Origin: Treponema sp.
GTDB taxonomy: Bacteria > Spirochaetota > Spirochaetia > Treponematales > Breznakiellaceae
Reading direction: 5' to 3'
Assembly: GCA_031268245.1 (NCBI GenBank)
Contig: JAIRXN010000138.1
Location: 1-24,499, forward strand
DNA length: 24,499 bases
A program made the translations under genes and the position numbers. Shown piece by piece: positions 6,712-15,440 of this stretch; position 1 is the stretch's first letter, and each line of letters begins with the position of its first letter. The notes beneath the pieces are model-generated. The model was not told where the DNA came from, did not search any database, and saw nothing but the letters and a program-made list of their open reading frames with translations.

Positions 6712-8130
6712 ATGCAGGAGGAGGGGAACCTGATGCTTTTTTCTGAATTGGCCGCCGCTCTGGAAAAGGGAATGGAGGGACATCTTCTCTCTTTTTCTGC
6801 AGGCCGGGGTTTCTCTTCAGTGTGCATTGATTCCCGGGAAGTAAAACCCGGCGCCCTCTTTGTTGCCCTCCGCGGCGCTGTACAGGACGGCCACCGTTAT
6901 GTAGAAGCGGCTTTTAAGGCGGGGGCTGCCGCGGCCCTGGTGGAAGAAGCCGCCCTTCTTGACAGGAGTCTTGGTCTTGCGGATCTGGCCCGGAAAGCCT
7001 GCGCCGCCCTGATTGCCGTAAAGAATACACTGCAGGCTTTGCAGGCAAGCGCCCATTCCTATCTTTCCAAATTTCCCAATCTTGTAAAAATCGGGATCAC
7101 CGGTTCATCCGGAAAAACCACTACCAAAGAGATTGCTTCTTCCATTATCGCGCGAGAAAAACGGGTGGTAATGAATCCGGGAAACCTCAATTCCGAGACA
7201 GGACTTCCCCTGTCGGTTTTCAATGTACGTCAGGATCATGAAGTTGCTGTCAATGAATTGGGTATGAACAGGAAGGGTGAGATCGCCGAATTGGCCGCGG
7301 TTCTCAATCCTAAAATTGCCCTGGTCACGGGCACAGGGACCTCTCATATCGGAATTATCGGCTCAAAGCGGCTTATAGCTTTAGAGAAACGTGACATTTT
7401 TTCGTGTTTCAGCGGGAATGAAACTGCCCTTATTCCCTCTGATGATGAATACCGGGATTTCCTTGCGGAGGGGACTAATGGGAAAATCCGGTTCTATAAC
7501 CTTGAGGCATTTCCGGAACTGGGGCCGGTAAGGGATCTGGGGCTGTGGGGCTCCGAGATTTCCTGGGAGGGTAGTCCGGCCCGGTTCCCCCTGCCGGGGA
7601 AGTACAATCTGCGGAATGCCCTAGCTGCCATTGCCATTGCTCAGGAATTGGGCTGCGGCGGCAGGGCTATCCGGGAGGGGCTGGAATCGGTAAAGCCCCT
7701 TTTCGGCAGAGGGGAGATTCTTGAAGGGCCCGTAACGGTGATCCGGGACTGTTACAACGCCAACCCCGAATCCATGGAGGCGGTCATTGAGTTCTGTGAC
7801 AGTATCCCTGTAACCGGACGCAGAATCTATGTTATCGGTTCCATGCTGGAACTTGGCCGGAGCTCGGAAGAGGCTCACCGGAAGCTGGGGCGGCAGCTTT
7901 CCCGTTCAAGGGGAGATCTGATCTTCCTCTATGGCGAGGAGACTCTGCCTGCGGCGGAGATCCTCAAGAATGCGGGAAACAAGGTGTTCTTCCATACTAC
8001 CGTCATGGGCTGCCTTGCCCGCCTGCTTAGGGAACATATACAAACCGGAGACTATGTACTGCTCAAAGGCTCCCGCGGCTGCGCCCTGGAACAGCTTGGA
8101 GACTTTATAGGAGGAAAATCTTGTTCCTAG
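6712..8130 (+). CDS. murF: UDP-MurNAc-tripeptide:D-Ala-D-Ala ligase
   Basis: MurF is the ATP-dependent cytoplasmic ligase that adds D-alanyl-D-alanine to the UDP-MurNAc tripeptide. The 472-residue protein has three parts. The N-terminal substrate domain includes IDSREVKPGALFVALRG (residues 39-55). The central ATPase has the P-loop GITGSSGKTTTKE (128-140), NPGNLNSETGLP (155-166) and NELGMNRKGEI (181-191). The C-terminal domain has RDCYNANPESM. Spacing to the preceding gene is 2 nt. Two starts are plausible: ATG 6712 (AAGGAG at 6699-6704) and ATG 6733, preceded by GGAGGAGGGG (6718-6727). The second would give a 465-residue protein starting MLFSELAAAL, closer to many family members. MurE, MurD, MurC and MurG are not in the cluster and must be encoded elsewhere. 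Confidence 0.95.
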   Translation: MQEEGNLMLFSELAAALEKGMEGHLLSFSAGRGFSSVCIDSREVKPGALFVALRGAVQDGHRYVEAAFKAGAAAALVEEAALLDRSLGLADLARKACAALIAVKNTLQALQASAHSYLSKFPNLVKIGITGSSGKTTTKEIASSIIAREKRVVMNPGNLNSETGLPLSVFNVRQDHEVAVNELGMNRKGEIAELAAVLNPKIALVTGTGTSHIGIIGSKRLIALEKRDIFSCFSGNETALIPSDDEYRDFLAEGTNGKIRFYNLEAFPELGPVRDLGLWGSEISWEGSPARFPLPGKYNLRNALAAIAIAQELGCGGRAIREGLESVKPLFGRGEILEGPVTVIRDCYNANPESMEAVIEFCDSIPVTGRRIYVIGSMLELGRSSEEAHRKLGRQLSRSRGDLIFLYGEETLPAAEILKNAGNKVFFHTTVMGCLARLLREHIQTGDYVLLKGSRGCALEQLGDFIGGKSCS

Positions 8131-9200
8131 AGTTTGTATACCCCCTGGTACGTATATTTACAGCTTTTAATGTGTTCTCCTATTTAACGTTCAGGAGCGC
8201 TTATGCGGCCCTTACGACACTGCTCATCTGCTTTATGATGGGAGGGCGGATCATCGAAGCCCTGAAAAAGCTTGAAGTTCGTCAGTCTATCCGGCAGGAC
8301 GGGCCCGCAAGCCATCTTTCAAAATCCGGAACACCGACCATGGGCGGGATCATGATCATCCTTTCGGTTCTTGTGTCCATGCTCCTGTGGATGGATCTGC
8401 GGAGCTGGAAAGTATGGCTCGTCGTGGGCACGTTCGGCGTATTCGGGTTGATCGGTTTTCTTGATGATTACCTCAAGGTAAGCCGGAAAAATTCCGACGG
8501 CCTGCCCGCCTGGGCAAAACTGGTACTGCAGTTTGCCGTAGCCGTTGCAGTGATGCTGGTGCTCTATACTTTCGGCGGAAAAGAGATGCAGTTCCTCTAT
8601 ATTCCCTTCTTCAAAAATCCCATTGTCGATATGGGTATTTTCTGGATTCCCTTTGGAATTCTCTTAATCGTGGGAGAATCCAATGCGGTCAACTTCTCTG
8701 ACGGTCTGGACGGCCTCCTTGCGGGGCTCTTGATTCTTGTCTTTATTACACTGGCCCTGCTTACTTACATTTCCGGCCGTACCGACTATTCGGCATACCT
8801 GGGGATTCCCTACATTCCCGGCGCAGGGGAACTTACGGTATTCTGCTTTGCCGCGGTGGGGGCATGCATAGGCTTCTTATGGTTCAATTCCCACCCTGCG
8901 GAAGTTTTTATGGGAGACACGGGGAGCCTCTCTCTGGGCGGCGTCATTGCCACTATCTCTCTCGTTATAAAAAAAGAAATTCTTATTCTGATCATCGGAG
9001 GTGTCTTTGTACTGGAAATAGCCAGTGTCATCATCCAGGTACTTTCCTTCAAACTGAGAAAGAAGAGAGTGTTCCGCATGGCCCCCCTCCATCATCATTT
9101 TGAAATTTCGGGGTGGGCCGAGACAAAGGTCGTGATACGTTTTTGGATTCTTGGGGGGCTATTCGCCATTATAGCGCTTTCGACTTTAAAGATTCAGTAG
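8121..9200 (+). CDS. mraY: Phospho-MurNAc-pentapeptide transferase
   Basis: MraY is the integral membrane enzyme that makes lipid I from UDP-MurNAc-pentapeptide and undecaprenyl phosphate. At 359 residues it has the standard length, about ten membrane segments and all signature loops: SKSGTPTMGGIMII, the aspartate pair in GFLDDYLKV, NAVNFSDGLDGLLAG, FMGDTGSLSLGG and the histidine motif APLHHHFE. It starts at a TTG (8121) with AGGAGG at 8109-8114; no ATG or GTG lies at the conserved N terminus. The start overlaps the murF stop by 10 nt, so translation is likely coupled. The variant NFSDGLDG in place of the common NLTDGLDG is conservative. Confidence 0.96.
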   Translation: MFLEFVYPLVRIFTAFNVFSYLTFRSAYAALTTLLICFMMGGRIIEALKKLEVRQSIRQDGPASHLSKSGTPTMGGIMIILSVLVSMLLWMDLRSWKVWLVVGTFGVFGLIGFLDDYLKVSRKNSDGLPAWAKLVLQFAVAVAVMLVLYTFGGKEMQFLYIPFFKNPIVDMGIFWIPFGILLIVGESNAVNFSDGLDGLLAGLLILVFITLALLTYISGRTDYSAYLGIPYIPGAGELTVFCFAAVGACIGFLWFNSHPAEVFMGDTGSLSLGGVIATISLVIKKEILILIIGGVFVLEIASVIIQVLSFKLRKKRVFRMAPLHHHFEISGWAETKVVIRFWILGGLFAIIALSTLKIQ

Positions 9201-9249
9201 TATAGTGCGGAGATTGAACCGGTAAAATACAGGAAGGAATACAGGTAAG

Positions 9250-10356
9250 ATGGAAACGGAACAAATTGCCAGAGTGCGTCCCGAGAGGGATCATATTCTT
9301 TCAGGCAGTGTAATATTACTCACCGGCATGGGACTTGTGACCCTCTACTCCTGTTCCGCTGCCTTTGCCCAGCGTTTTTTTGGGGATAGTCATTATTTTA
9401 TTGTCAGGCAGCTTATTCTTGCCGCGGTAGGGATATTTCTCTTCTTTACGGCTTCCCTGATAAATCTTGATTGGCTGCGGAAGTGCATGATGTTCCTGGT
9501 CTTGTTCTCCTTTGCGCTTTGTATCTTTACCTTCTTTCCGGGTATCGGGCTTGAGAAGAACGGCGCAAAACGCTGGATTCATATAGGCTCTTTTGGGTAC
9601 CAGCCTTCGGAACTGGTGAAGGTGACCCTTCCGCTCTATCTGGCTCATATCTTCGATAAAAAACAGGACAGTCTTGAGAATTTTAGATCCGGTATTTTGC
9701 CGCCTGCTCTTATCACCGCCCTTTTTTTTGTATTGATCTATTGGGAGAACAATTTTTCTACCGCGGTTTTTATTGCGATTAATGCGCTGGTGATCTTCTT
9801 TGTTGCGGGAGTAAGTCTCCGTTACTTTATTGCCGCCGCCGTACTTCTCCTTCCCACTTCTGTTTTGCTCATTCTTACCAAACCCCACAGGCTGGCCAGG
9901 GTACGGAGTTTCTTCCATCCTGAATGGGATCCCCAGGGAGCCGGTTTCCAGGTAAAGGCTTCGGTTCTCACCCTCGGTTCCGGCAGTTTCTGGGGCAAGG
10001 GTATCGGACAGGGGACAAGAAAAATTGCAAGCATACCCGAAGTCCATTCGGATTTTATTTTTTCCGCCTTTTCCGAAGAGGCCGGTTTTCTTGGCGTTCT
10101 CTGTTTTTTTGTTATCTTTGCCGTGTTTGTCTGGAGAGCGTACCGCATCTCCATAAGGGCGGACACCAGGTTCAAATTCCTGCTTGCCTTCGGGCTTGCT
10201 ACCATGGTGGCTTCCCAGGCCCTGGTGAATATTGCGGTAGTATCCGGTTCCCTGCCCGCTACGGGTATTCCGCTGCCGTTTTTTTCCGCCGGAGGTTCTT
10301 CTCTTGCAACGACATTGTTAGCCGCGGGGCTGATAGTCAATGTCTCGAAAACTTAA
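9250..10356 (+). CDS. ftsW: SEDS-family peptidoglycan glycosyltransferase of division
   Basis: FtsW polymerises lipid II into septal glycan strands together with a class B penicillin-binding protein. The 368-residue protein is very hydrophobic with about ten membrane helices and family motifs: KRWIHIGSFGYQPSELVKVTLPLYLAH, the large loop ending in GTRKIASIPEVHSDFIFSAFSEEAGFLG (usually PEAHTDFIF...GEELG, with the functionally important Asp kept), and GIPLPFFSAGGSSL near the C terminus. Placement between mraY and ftsQ favours FtsW over RodA or SpoVE. The partner PBP gene (ftsI) is not in this window. A 49-nt gap upstream of the ATG at 9250 contains AGGAAGGAA; ftsQ follows after 11 nt. Confidence 0.93.
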   Translation: METEQIARVRPERDHILSGSVILLTGMGLVTLYSCSAAFAQRFFGDSHYFIVRQLILAAVGIFLFFTASLINLDWLRKCMMFLVLFSFALCIFTFFPGIGLEKNGAKRWIHIGSFGYQPSELVKVTLPLYLAHIFDKKQDSLENFRSGILPPALITALFFVLIYWENNFSTAVFIAINALVIFFVAGVSLRYFIAAAVLLLPTSVLLILTKPHRLARVRSFFHPEWDPQGAGFQVKASVLTLGSGSFWGKGIGQGTRKIASIPEVHSDFIFSAFSEEAGFLGVLCFFVIFAVFVWRAYRISIRADTRFKFLLAFGLATMVASQALVNIAVVSGSLPATGIPLPFFSAGGSSLATTLLAAGLIVNVSKT

Positions 10357-10367
10357 GGGGGGCGTAC

Positions 10368-11198
10368 ATGTCCGGTGACTTTTATTATGGGCAGGAGACT
10401 CTGGAAACTATTCAGACGCCGGTAAGAGGCAGGCTGGGAAAAGGTGTAAAGAGGCTTCTTGCCGTTACGGCGCTTCTGATTGGAGCGGAACTGGTTTGGC
10501 TTTTTTTGATACAGCCCTGTATGCCCCTCGCACGGATAGACATTGACGGTATCTCCGGTATCGCGGAGGCTGATATTCTCTCCCATGGAGGCATAGGCCC
10601 CAGGACAAGCTGGCTGGAGATCAAGCCTGAAAAGGTAAAGCAGGCTCTGGAAACTCATTGGATGGTGGATTCCGCATTCGTAGAAAAGCAGTTTCCCGCA
10701 TCTTTGCACATAAAGCTTTCCAAAAGGAAGGCTGTTGCAGTGGAACTGTCCATGAAAGACGGTAAGGTTCTGCCCGTGTATCTCGACCGGAAAGGTGTTA
10801 TAATAGAGATGGGCGGCGATCATGGATTCTCTTCGTCCATACCTATTATAAGCGGTCTTTTGCAGGAAGAACCTCAGTTGGGACACATGGTCCCTGCACG
10901 GTATCAGAGTGTGCTGGGAGACGTTTATAGAATCGGGGAACAGGAACCGGCGTTGATGAGCGCCGTTTCTGAAATTGGAATCCGGAAAAAGAACTTTGAC
11001 GGATTTGACCTTGTTCTCTATCCGGTGCATAATCCCATACGGGTGCTCATGGACAAAGAATTGAACGAAAACAGCTTGCGTTATCTCTTGCTGGTGCTTG
11101 ATGTGCTGAAGGAACAGGGCTCCGCCCCTGAGGAACTTGATTTCCGTTCCGGCAGTATTGCATCCTATATTCCAAAGGGGGCTGATTCTGTCGAGTGA
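10368..11198 (+). CDS. ftsQ: FtsQ/DivIB-like division protein
   Basis: FtsQ (DivIB) is a bitopic divisome scaffold with a periplasmic POTRA domain that binds FtsL and FtsB. The 276-residue product has a cytoplasmic tail, one membrane segment at about residues 30-50 (LLAVTALLIGAELVWLFLI), then a POTRA-like start (MPLARIDIDGISGIAEADIL) followed by an FtsQ-type beta domain containing VEKQFPASLHIKLSKRKAVAV and VYLDRKGVIIEMG. The frame is open from 9924 across ftsW, but ATG 10368 has a strong AAGGGGGG site and precedes the expected topology. It sits between ftsW and ftsA as in many bacteria. Sequence is weakly conserved in this family, so context carries much of the weight. Its 3' end overlaps ftsA. 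Confidence 0.88.
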   Translation: MSGDFYYGQETLETIQTPVRGRLGKGVKRLLAVTALLIGAELVWLFLIQPCMPLARIDIDGISGIAEADILSHGGIGPRTSWLEIKPEKVKQALETHWMVDSAFVEKQFPASLHIKLSKRKAVAVELSMKDGKVLPVYLDRKGVIIEMGGDHGFSSSIPIISGLLQEEPQLGHMVPARYQSVLGDVYRIGEQEPALMSAVSEIGIRKKNFDGFDLVLYPVHNPIRVLMDKELNENSLRYLLLVLDVLKEQGSAPEELDFRSGSIASYIPKGADSVE

Positions 11199-12444
11199 CG
11201 GTTTATATGTCGGCCTGGATGTAGGTACGACAAAAGTTTCCGCCGTGATCGGTGAACGGAATGAACGCGGCGCTTTGGAGATCACCGGTGCGGGCATCGC
11301 TCCTTCTACCGGGCTGCGCAAGGGTGTAGTGGTAAATATTGAGGCTACTCTCCGCGCGATAGCCCAGGCAATCGAGATGGCGGAAGTGATGAGCGGGCGG
11401 GAAGTAAAGTCCTGCTGGGCCGGTATCGGCGGAAGCCATGTAGAGGGGATCAATTCCAAGGGAGTAATCCGGGTACCGGATCCTGAAAAGCCGGCCCGCG
11501 AGATCCGGCAGGAGGATATCAGCAGGGTGCTGGATGCCGCAGGGGCTCTGCTTATTCCCCTCGATCGTCAATTTCTGGAGGTGATCCCCCAGAGTTATAT
11601 CGCGGACTATCAGGGAGGCATAAGGAACCCCATCGATATTATTGCGGTGAGGCTTGAAGCGCTGGTGCATATTATTACCTGTTCAAAGACCGGGGCCGAA
11701 ACTCTGGTAAAGTGCATAAACCGTGCAGGATTTCTGGTAGAAAATTTTATTCTTCAGACTCTTGCCGCAGGGCGGGCTGTATTAACCCAGGAAGAAAAAG
11801 ATCTTGGAGTAGCCCTGGTTGATCTGGGAGGAGGAACGACGGAGATGCTGGTATACAATGACGGCGCTCCCTTTTTTACATCCACCATTCCCGCGGGAGG
11901 AACTCAGGTAACCAATGATATATCCGTGCTGAAGAATATTTCCTATGAGACAGCAGAGCGGATCAAGCTTGATGCGGGCTGCTGCTGGGAGCCTCTCCTG
12001 GAAGATGACGACGACATTATTGTTCCCGGCATCGGGGGAAGACGGGTTTTGCCTATCCCGAAATCCCATGTGATGCAGATCATTAAGCCGCGAATGCAGG
12101 AAACATTCAGCATGCTGAAGGAACGGATGGACAAGCTTTCATTATCCCGGCCTCTTGCCGCAGGGGTGGTATTGACCGGAGGCGGCGCGGAGCTTTTGGG
12201 TGTGGCGGAACTGGCAAGCAATGTGTTCAACATGCCTGTCCGCGTGGGGGAGTCCCTTCAAGTGGAAGGGCTTGCCGCCGAATACCGCAGTCCTGTCTAT
12301 GCCGCGGCTCTGGGTCTGGTACTTGAAGGAGCGGTTCGTGAGGGAAGGGGAAAGGCGGAAGGGGAAGGAACCGCCGAAGGACATTCCCGCGAAAAAAATT
12401 TTACAAAGAAGATGCTCGACTGGTTCAGGAAGGAGTTTTTTTAG
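11188..12444 (+). CDS. ftsA: FtsA, actin-like membrane tether of FtsZ
   Basis: FtsA is an ATP-binding actin homologue that links FtsZ filaments to the membrane. Visible features are YVGLDVGTTKVSAVIGE (phosphate-1 loop), the 1C insertion region after it, VDLGGGTTEMLV (phosphate-2), TGGGAELLGV (adenosine motif), and a C-terminal amphipathic helix, KKMLDWFRKEFF, that would bind membrane. A polar, glycine- and glutamate-rich linker (GRGKAEGEGTAEGHS) precedes the helix. No ATG or GTG lies near the N terminus. I chose CTG 11188 because AAAGGGGG (11174-11181) is at ideal distance and the product then begins close to the conserved YVGLD. ATT 11185 is another choice, and TTG codons at 11158 and 11137 would add 10 or 17 residues without a good ribosome site. 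It overlaps ftsQ by 11 nt or more. Confidence 0.93.
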   Translation: MSSDGLYVGLDVGTTKVSAVIGERNERGALEITGAGIAPSTGLRKGVVVNIEATLRAIAQAIEMAEVMSGREVKSCWAGIGGSHVEGINSKGVIRVPDPEKPAREIRQEDISRVLDAAGALLIPLDRQFLEVIPQSYIADYQGGIRNPIDIIAVRLEALVHIITCSKTGAETLVKCINRAGFLVENFILQTLAAGRAVLTQEEKDLGVALVDLGGGTTEMLVYNDGAPFFTSTIPAGGTQVTNDISVLKNISYETAERIKLDAGCCWEPLLEDDDDIIVPGIGGRRVLPIPKSHVMQIIKPRMQETFSMLKERMDKLSLSRPLAAGVVLTGGGAELLGVAELASNVFNMPVRVGESLQVEGLAAEYRSPVYAAALGLVLEGAVREGRGKAEGEGTAEGHSREKNFTKKMLDWFRKEFF

Positions 12445-12499
12445 CAAAAGGGATTGAGGCATTTTTGCCAATAAAATAAAGTGATTTGGGAGAAACATT

Positions 12500-13783
12500 A
12501 TGATGAACATTTCAGCGGTCAGAGATGACGAAATGACGGAACTTTTTGTTCCGGAAGGGCCGAAGCTGGTTCCCGCGGCGATGGAGCAAGCCGTGCCGGG
12601 GAAAAATCCGGCTGCGATCATCAGGGTGATTGGAATAGGCGGCGGCGGAACCAACCTGACAAATAATATGATCGACAAGGGTATTGCCGATGTAGAGTTT
12701 GTCGCAGTCAATACGGACGTTCAGGATCTTTTCCAGAAAGCCAAGGCGCCGGGCAGAATTCCAATCGGAAAAAAACTAACACTCGGCAGAGGCGCGGGCG
12801 GTGATCCCGAGACCGGTGAAAAGGCGGCCAACGAAGACCGGGAAACCCTTCTTGGCTGGCTTAAAGGTGTAGACATGGTTTTTATTACCGCTACCTTCGG
12901 CGGAGGAACCGGTACAGGCGCCTCCCCGGTGATTGCCAAGCTTGCCAAGGAAGAAGGAGTGCTCACCGTAGGTATTGTAACCCTGCCTTTTGAATTTGAA
13001 GGCCCCTACAAGATGGAACTTGCGGATGCGGGAATCAATAAACTGCGGGAGTCGATTGATACTCTTATTGTTATACCCAATGAGAATGTTTTCAAATTTG
13101 ATCCGGATATAAAGGCCAGGGACGCATACCTTAAAGCCAACGATATTCTCTACTGCGGAGTTAAAGGAATTTCTGACATCATCACAAGAACCGATTTTGT
13201 GAACACCGATTTTGCAGACGTTGCAAAAACCATGCGGGACAAGGGAGACGCCCTCTTTGGCATCGGTACTGCCGAAGGGGAAAACCGGGCAGTTCAGGCT
13301 GCTACCCAGGCAGTTGATAATCCGTTCTTTGAAGGCACTGCCATTACCGGAGCTACCAGCATTCTGGTGAATATCGCAGCCAGTGAAGATCTGGGAATGC
13401 GGGAGGTAAGGGAAGTTGTAGAGACCATACGGAACGGAGCGGATCAGAGAGTGAAACTGATCCACGGCCTGTCCATCGATCCTTCATTGGAAAAAAGACT
13501 TCAGGTAACGGTAATTGCTACCGGCTTTGTCCGTGAAGACAAGCAGAGCGGCGAGAAGGAAAAGATTCATCTGGTACGGCCGGAACGGGATATCTACAAC
13601 GCCGAGGAATGGGATCAGATTCTCAACAAGGGCAAGGGCGGCGGTTTTTTAGGCCCCCGGAATATCCCCGACGATCTTGATGTGCCTACCATAATCCGCG
13701 ACAAAAAGCAGGAGATGGACAAGAACCGGAGTTTTGATTTCGGCGGCTCAGGCAGAACGGGAACGGAGAAAGATCCCAAGTGA
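12500..13783 (+). CDS. ftsZ: FtsZ, tubulin-like division GTPase
   Basis: FtsZ polymerises with GTP into the cytokinetic ring. The 427-residue protein has the nucleotide loop RVIGIGGGGTNLTNNM (residues 42-57), the tubulin signature GGGTGTG (134-140) and the catalytic T7 loop FVNTDFAD (233-240) with Asn235, Asp237 and Asp240. About 40 residues precede the GTPase core, more than in many FtsZ proteins. A very short linker leads to DDLDVPTIIRDKK (391-403), which matches the conserved C-terminal peptide that binds FtsA. About 24 glycine-rich, charged residues follow it. The start is ATG 12500 (another ATG follows directly) with GGGAGA just upstream. A 55-nt gap separates it from ftsA. Its stop overlaps the following GTG start by 4 nt (GTGA). 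Confidence 0.97.
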   Translation: MMNISAVRDDEMTELFVPEGPKLVPAAMEQAVPGKNPAAIIRVIGIGGGGTNLTNNMIDKGIADVEFVAVNTDVQDLFQKAKAPGRIPIGKKLTLGRGAGGDPETGEKAANEDRETLLGWLKGVDMVFITATFGGGTGTGASPVIAKLAKEEGVLTVGIVTLPFEFEGPYKMELADAGINKLRESIDTLIVIPNENVFKFDPDIKARDAYLKANDILYCGVKGISDIITRTDFVNTDFADVAKTMRDKGDALFGIGTAEGENRAVQAATQAVDNPFFEGTAITGATSILVNIAASEDLGMREVREVVETIRNGADQRVKLIHGLSIDPSLEKRLQVTVIATGFVREDKQSGEKEKIHLVRPERDIYNAEEWDQILNKGKGGGFLGPRNIPDDLDVPTIIRDKKQEMDKNRSFDFGGSGRTGTEKDPK

Positions 13784-14694
13784 AAAAATACGGCCTGGAA
13801 GAACGGTTTTATGCCCGTCTCATCGTGCTGGAAAGACGCTCACGACTCACCGCGGATACCTACCGGCTTGAGATCCGCCGTTTTCTGGAATGGCTGGAAA
13901 AAGAAGCCCTGCAGCCGGAAAACATTGATTCTGCGGGTCTAAGCGGGTACCTCAATTTCCGCAGGCAGGGTGAGAAGGGCATTAATTCCGTTTCTACGGC
14001 CAAGGCTCTTTCGGCCCTGCGATCCTTTTTCCGGTTTCTGGAAGCGGAGAGAATCCGGCAGGACAACCCGGCATTGCTTCTGGAGACACCCAGAAAACAG
14101 AAGCGTATTCCTGCCGTACTGGATCAGTGTACCGTGGAGGATATCCTCATGGCTGCGGATGACGGAACTCCGCTGGGTTTGCGGAACCGGGCTCTCTATG
14201 AGTTGATCTATTCGGCGGGTCTCCGGGTTTCCGAAGCGGCGGCCCTGAATGTGGAAGATGTGGATTTTCCGGGAGGTTCCGCCAGGGTACGGGGAAAGGG
14301 AAACAAGGAGAGGCTTGTGGTCTTTGGATCTCAGGCGGCGGCGATTTTGAAAAAATACATTAAAGAGGTACGGCCCGTCCTTGCAAAAAAGAAACAGTCA
14401 CGGGCCCTCTTTATAGGAAAGACGGGGAAACGGCTTTCCCGAAAGGGGATCTGGAAGAACTACACCCATCCGGCCGCCGTTACCGGAGTTTCTTCAAAGC
14501 TTCATACTTTGCGTCACAGTTTTGCTACCGAGCTTCTCATCGGAGGCGCGGATCTCCGTTCGGTACAGGAACTGTTGGGTCATGTGGATCTTGCCACCAC
14601 CCAGATCTATACCCATGTGGATGTAAGAACCCTGCGGGAAAAACATAAACAGTATCTGCCGAATCTGGATCTCTTCAAGGAGCGGAAGAGTTAA
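13780..14694 (+). CDS. xerD: XerD-like tyrosine recombinase
   Basis: Xer recombinases resolve chromosome dimers at dif sites during division. The 304-residue protein has an N-terminal SAM-like core-binding domain and a catalytic domain with the full set Arg149 (AGLRVSE), Lys173 (GKGNKER), His242 and Arg245 (LHTLRHSF), His268 (LLGHVD) and nucleophile Tyr277 (TTQIYTHV). The C-terminal LREKHKQYLP resembles XerD (LRxxHxxHHP) more than XerC, so I name it xerD-like; a second Xer gene lies at 18631. It starts at GTG 13780, overlapping the ftsZ stop as GTGA, so its synthesis should follow that of FtsZ. GGAG at 13765-13768 is slightly distant. The family is certain; the C/D assignment is tentative. 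Confidence 0.9.
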   Translation: MKKYGLEERFYARLIVLERRSRLTADTYRLEIRRFLEWLEKEALQPENIDSAGLSGYLNFRRQGEKGINSVSTAKALSALRSFFRFLEAERIRQDNPALLLETPRKQKRIPAVLDQCTVEDILMAADDGTPLGLRNRALYELIYSAGLRVSEAAALNVEDVDFPGGSARVRGKGNKERLVVFGSQAAAILKKYIKEVRPVLAKKKQSRALFIGKTGKRLSRKGIWKNYTHPAAVTGVSSKLHTLRHSFATELLIGGADLRSVQELLGHVDLATTQIYTHVDVRTLREKHKQYLPNLDLFKERKS

Positions 14695-15440
14695 TGAAAG
14701 TTAAAGAAGTTCTTTCGGGTATTGTGATCGTGGCGGTTGTTTTTGCCGTGGTCTTTGGGGTTTATAGCGGAGCCAAGAAGAAAAGCCACCGGGATCTGGC
14801 AAAACGCATCGCAGAGCTTTCTCCCAGGGGGGGGCTCCCTGAAACCGTTGAAGGGCTCAGCAAGGCCATTGCCCTCTACGAGGATCAGATAGCATTGAAT
14901 CTCAAAGAGGGAGTACAGACGGCAACCTACTGGAAGATACTGGCAACCAGATATATCGACAAAAAATTATACAACGAAGCTTTGAAAGCTCTGGAAAGGG
15001 CAGTATATTACAATAATGAAGATCCGACTTTATTTTATCTGACAGGCCTCTGTGCGGGGGTTGTGGCAAAATCTTCTCTGGATTTTCCCGGCACGGAAGA
15101 GAATTTGCAGATACGTTACTTTACCCTGGCGGAACAGGCTTATTTAAGATCGATAGAGCTTGATCCCGATTATCCAAAGCCCCGTTACGGGCTGGGAATT
15201 CTCTATAGCTTTGAGCTGGGACGTCCTCTGGAAGCCTTGCCTCATTTGGAACATTATGCTGAACTTCTACCCAGGGACATGAACGCACTCTTTGCCCTGG
15301 CGAGGGTTTATTATCAGACAGGAAACAACGGGCAGGCCCTGGAAATCTACGACCGTATCGTCCGGGAAGCCAGGAATCAGAACCAAAAGGCAGAGGCCCA
15401 GAAAAACAAGGAATTTATACTGGAGATGGATAATGGCTGA
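14694..15440 (+). CDS. Membrane-anchored tetratricopeptide repeat protein
   Basis: I cannot name this gene. The 248-residue product has one N-terminal membrane segment (about residues 7-24, LSGIVIVAVVFAVVFGVY) followed by a basic patch (KKKSHR), then helical repeats of TPR type: YWKILATRYIDKKLYNEALKALERAVYYNNED, AYLRSIELDPDYPKPRYGLGILYSF, EALPHLEHYAELLPRDMNALFALARVYYQTGNNGQALEIYDRIV. TPR arrays usually mediate protein binding. The start codon overlaps the xerD-like stop by one base (TAATG) and the gene end overlaps dprA by 8 nt, placing it firmly inside the operon. A role in assembling division or envelope proteins is suggested only by position. Without a cleavage site it is probably an anchored protein facing the periplasm. 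Confidence 0.85.
   Translation: MKVKEVLSGIVIVAVVFAVVFGVYSGAKKKSHRDLAKRIAELSPRGGLPETVEGLSKAIALYEDQIALNLKEGVQTATYWKILATRYIDKKLYNEALKALERAVYYNNEDPTLFYLTGLCAGVVAKSSLDFPGTEENLQIRYFTLAEQAYLRSIELDPDYPKPRYGLGILYSFELGRPLEALPHLEHYAELLPRDMNALFALARVYYQTGNNGQALEIYDRIVREARNQNQKAEAQKNKEFILEMDNG

Noticed and set aside
9316..10047. 243-residue minus-strand frame opposite ftsW
   Set aside because: Charged, low-complexity translation typical of the reverse of a membrane protein gene.
9924..10367. Long upstream extension of the ftsQ frame across ftsW
   Set aside because: The translation is a frame shadow of ftsW; ATG 10368 has a strong ribosome site and fits the expected topology.
12776..13465. 229-residue minus-strand frame opposite ftsZ
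   Set aside because: ftsZ is unambiguous in this region and the antisense product has no domain features.
15292..15432. Upstream extension of the dprA frame
   Set aside because: It overlaps the TPR gene in another phase; ATG 15433 has a ribosome site and matches the family N terminus.
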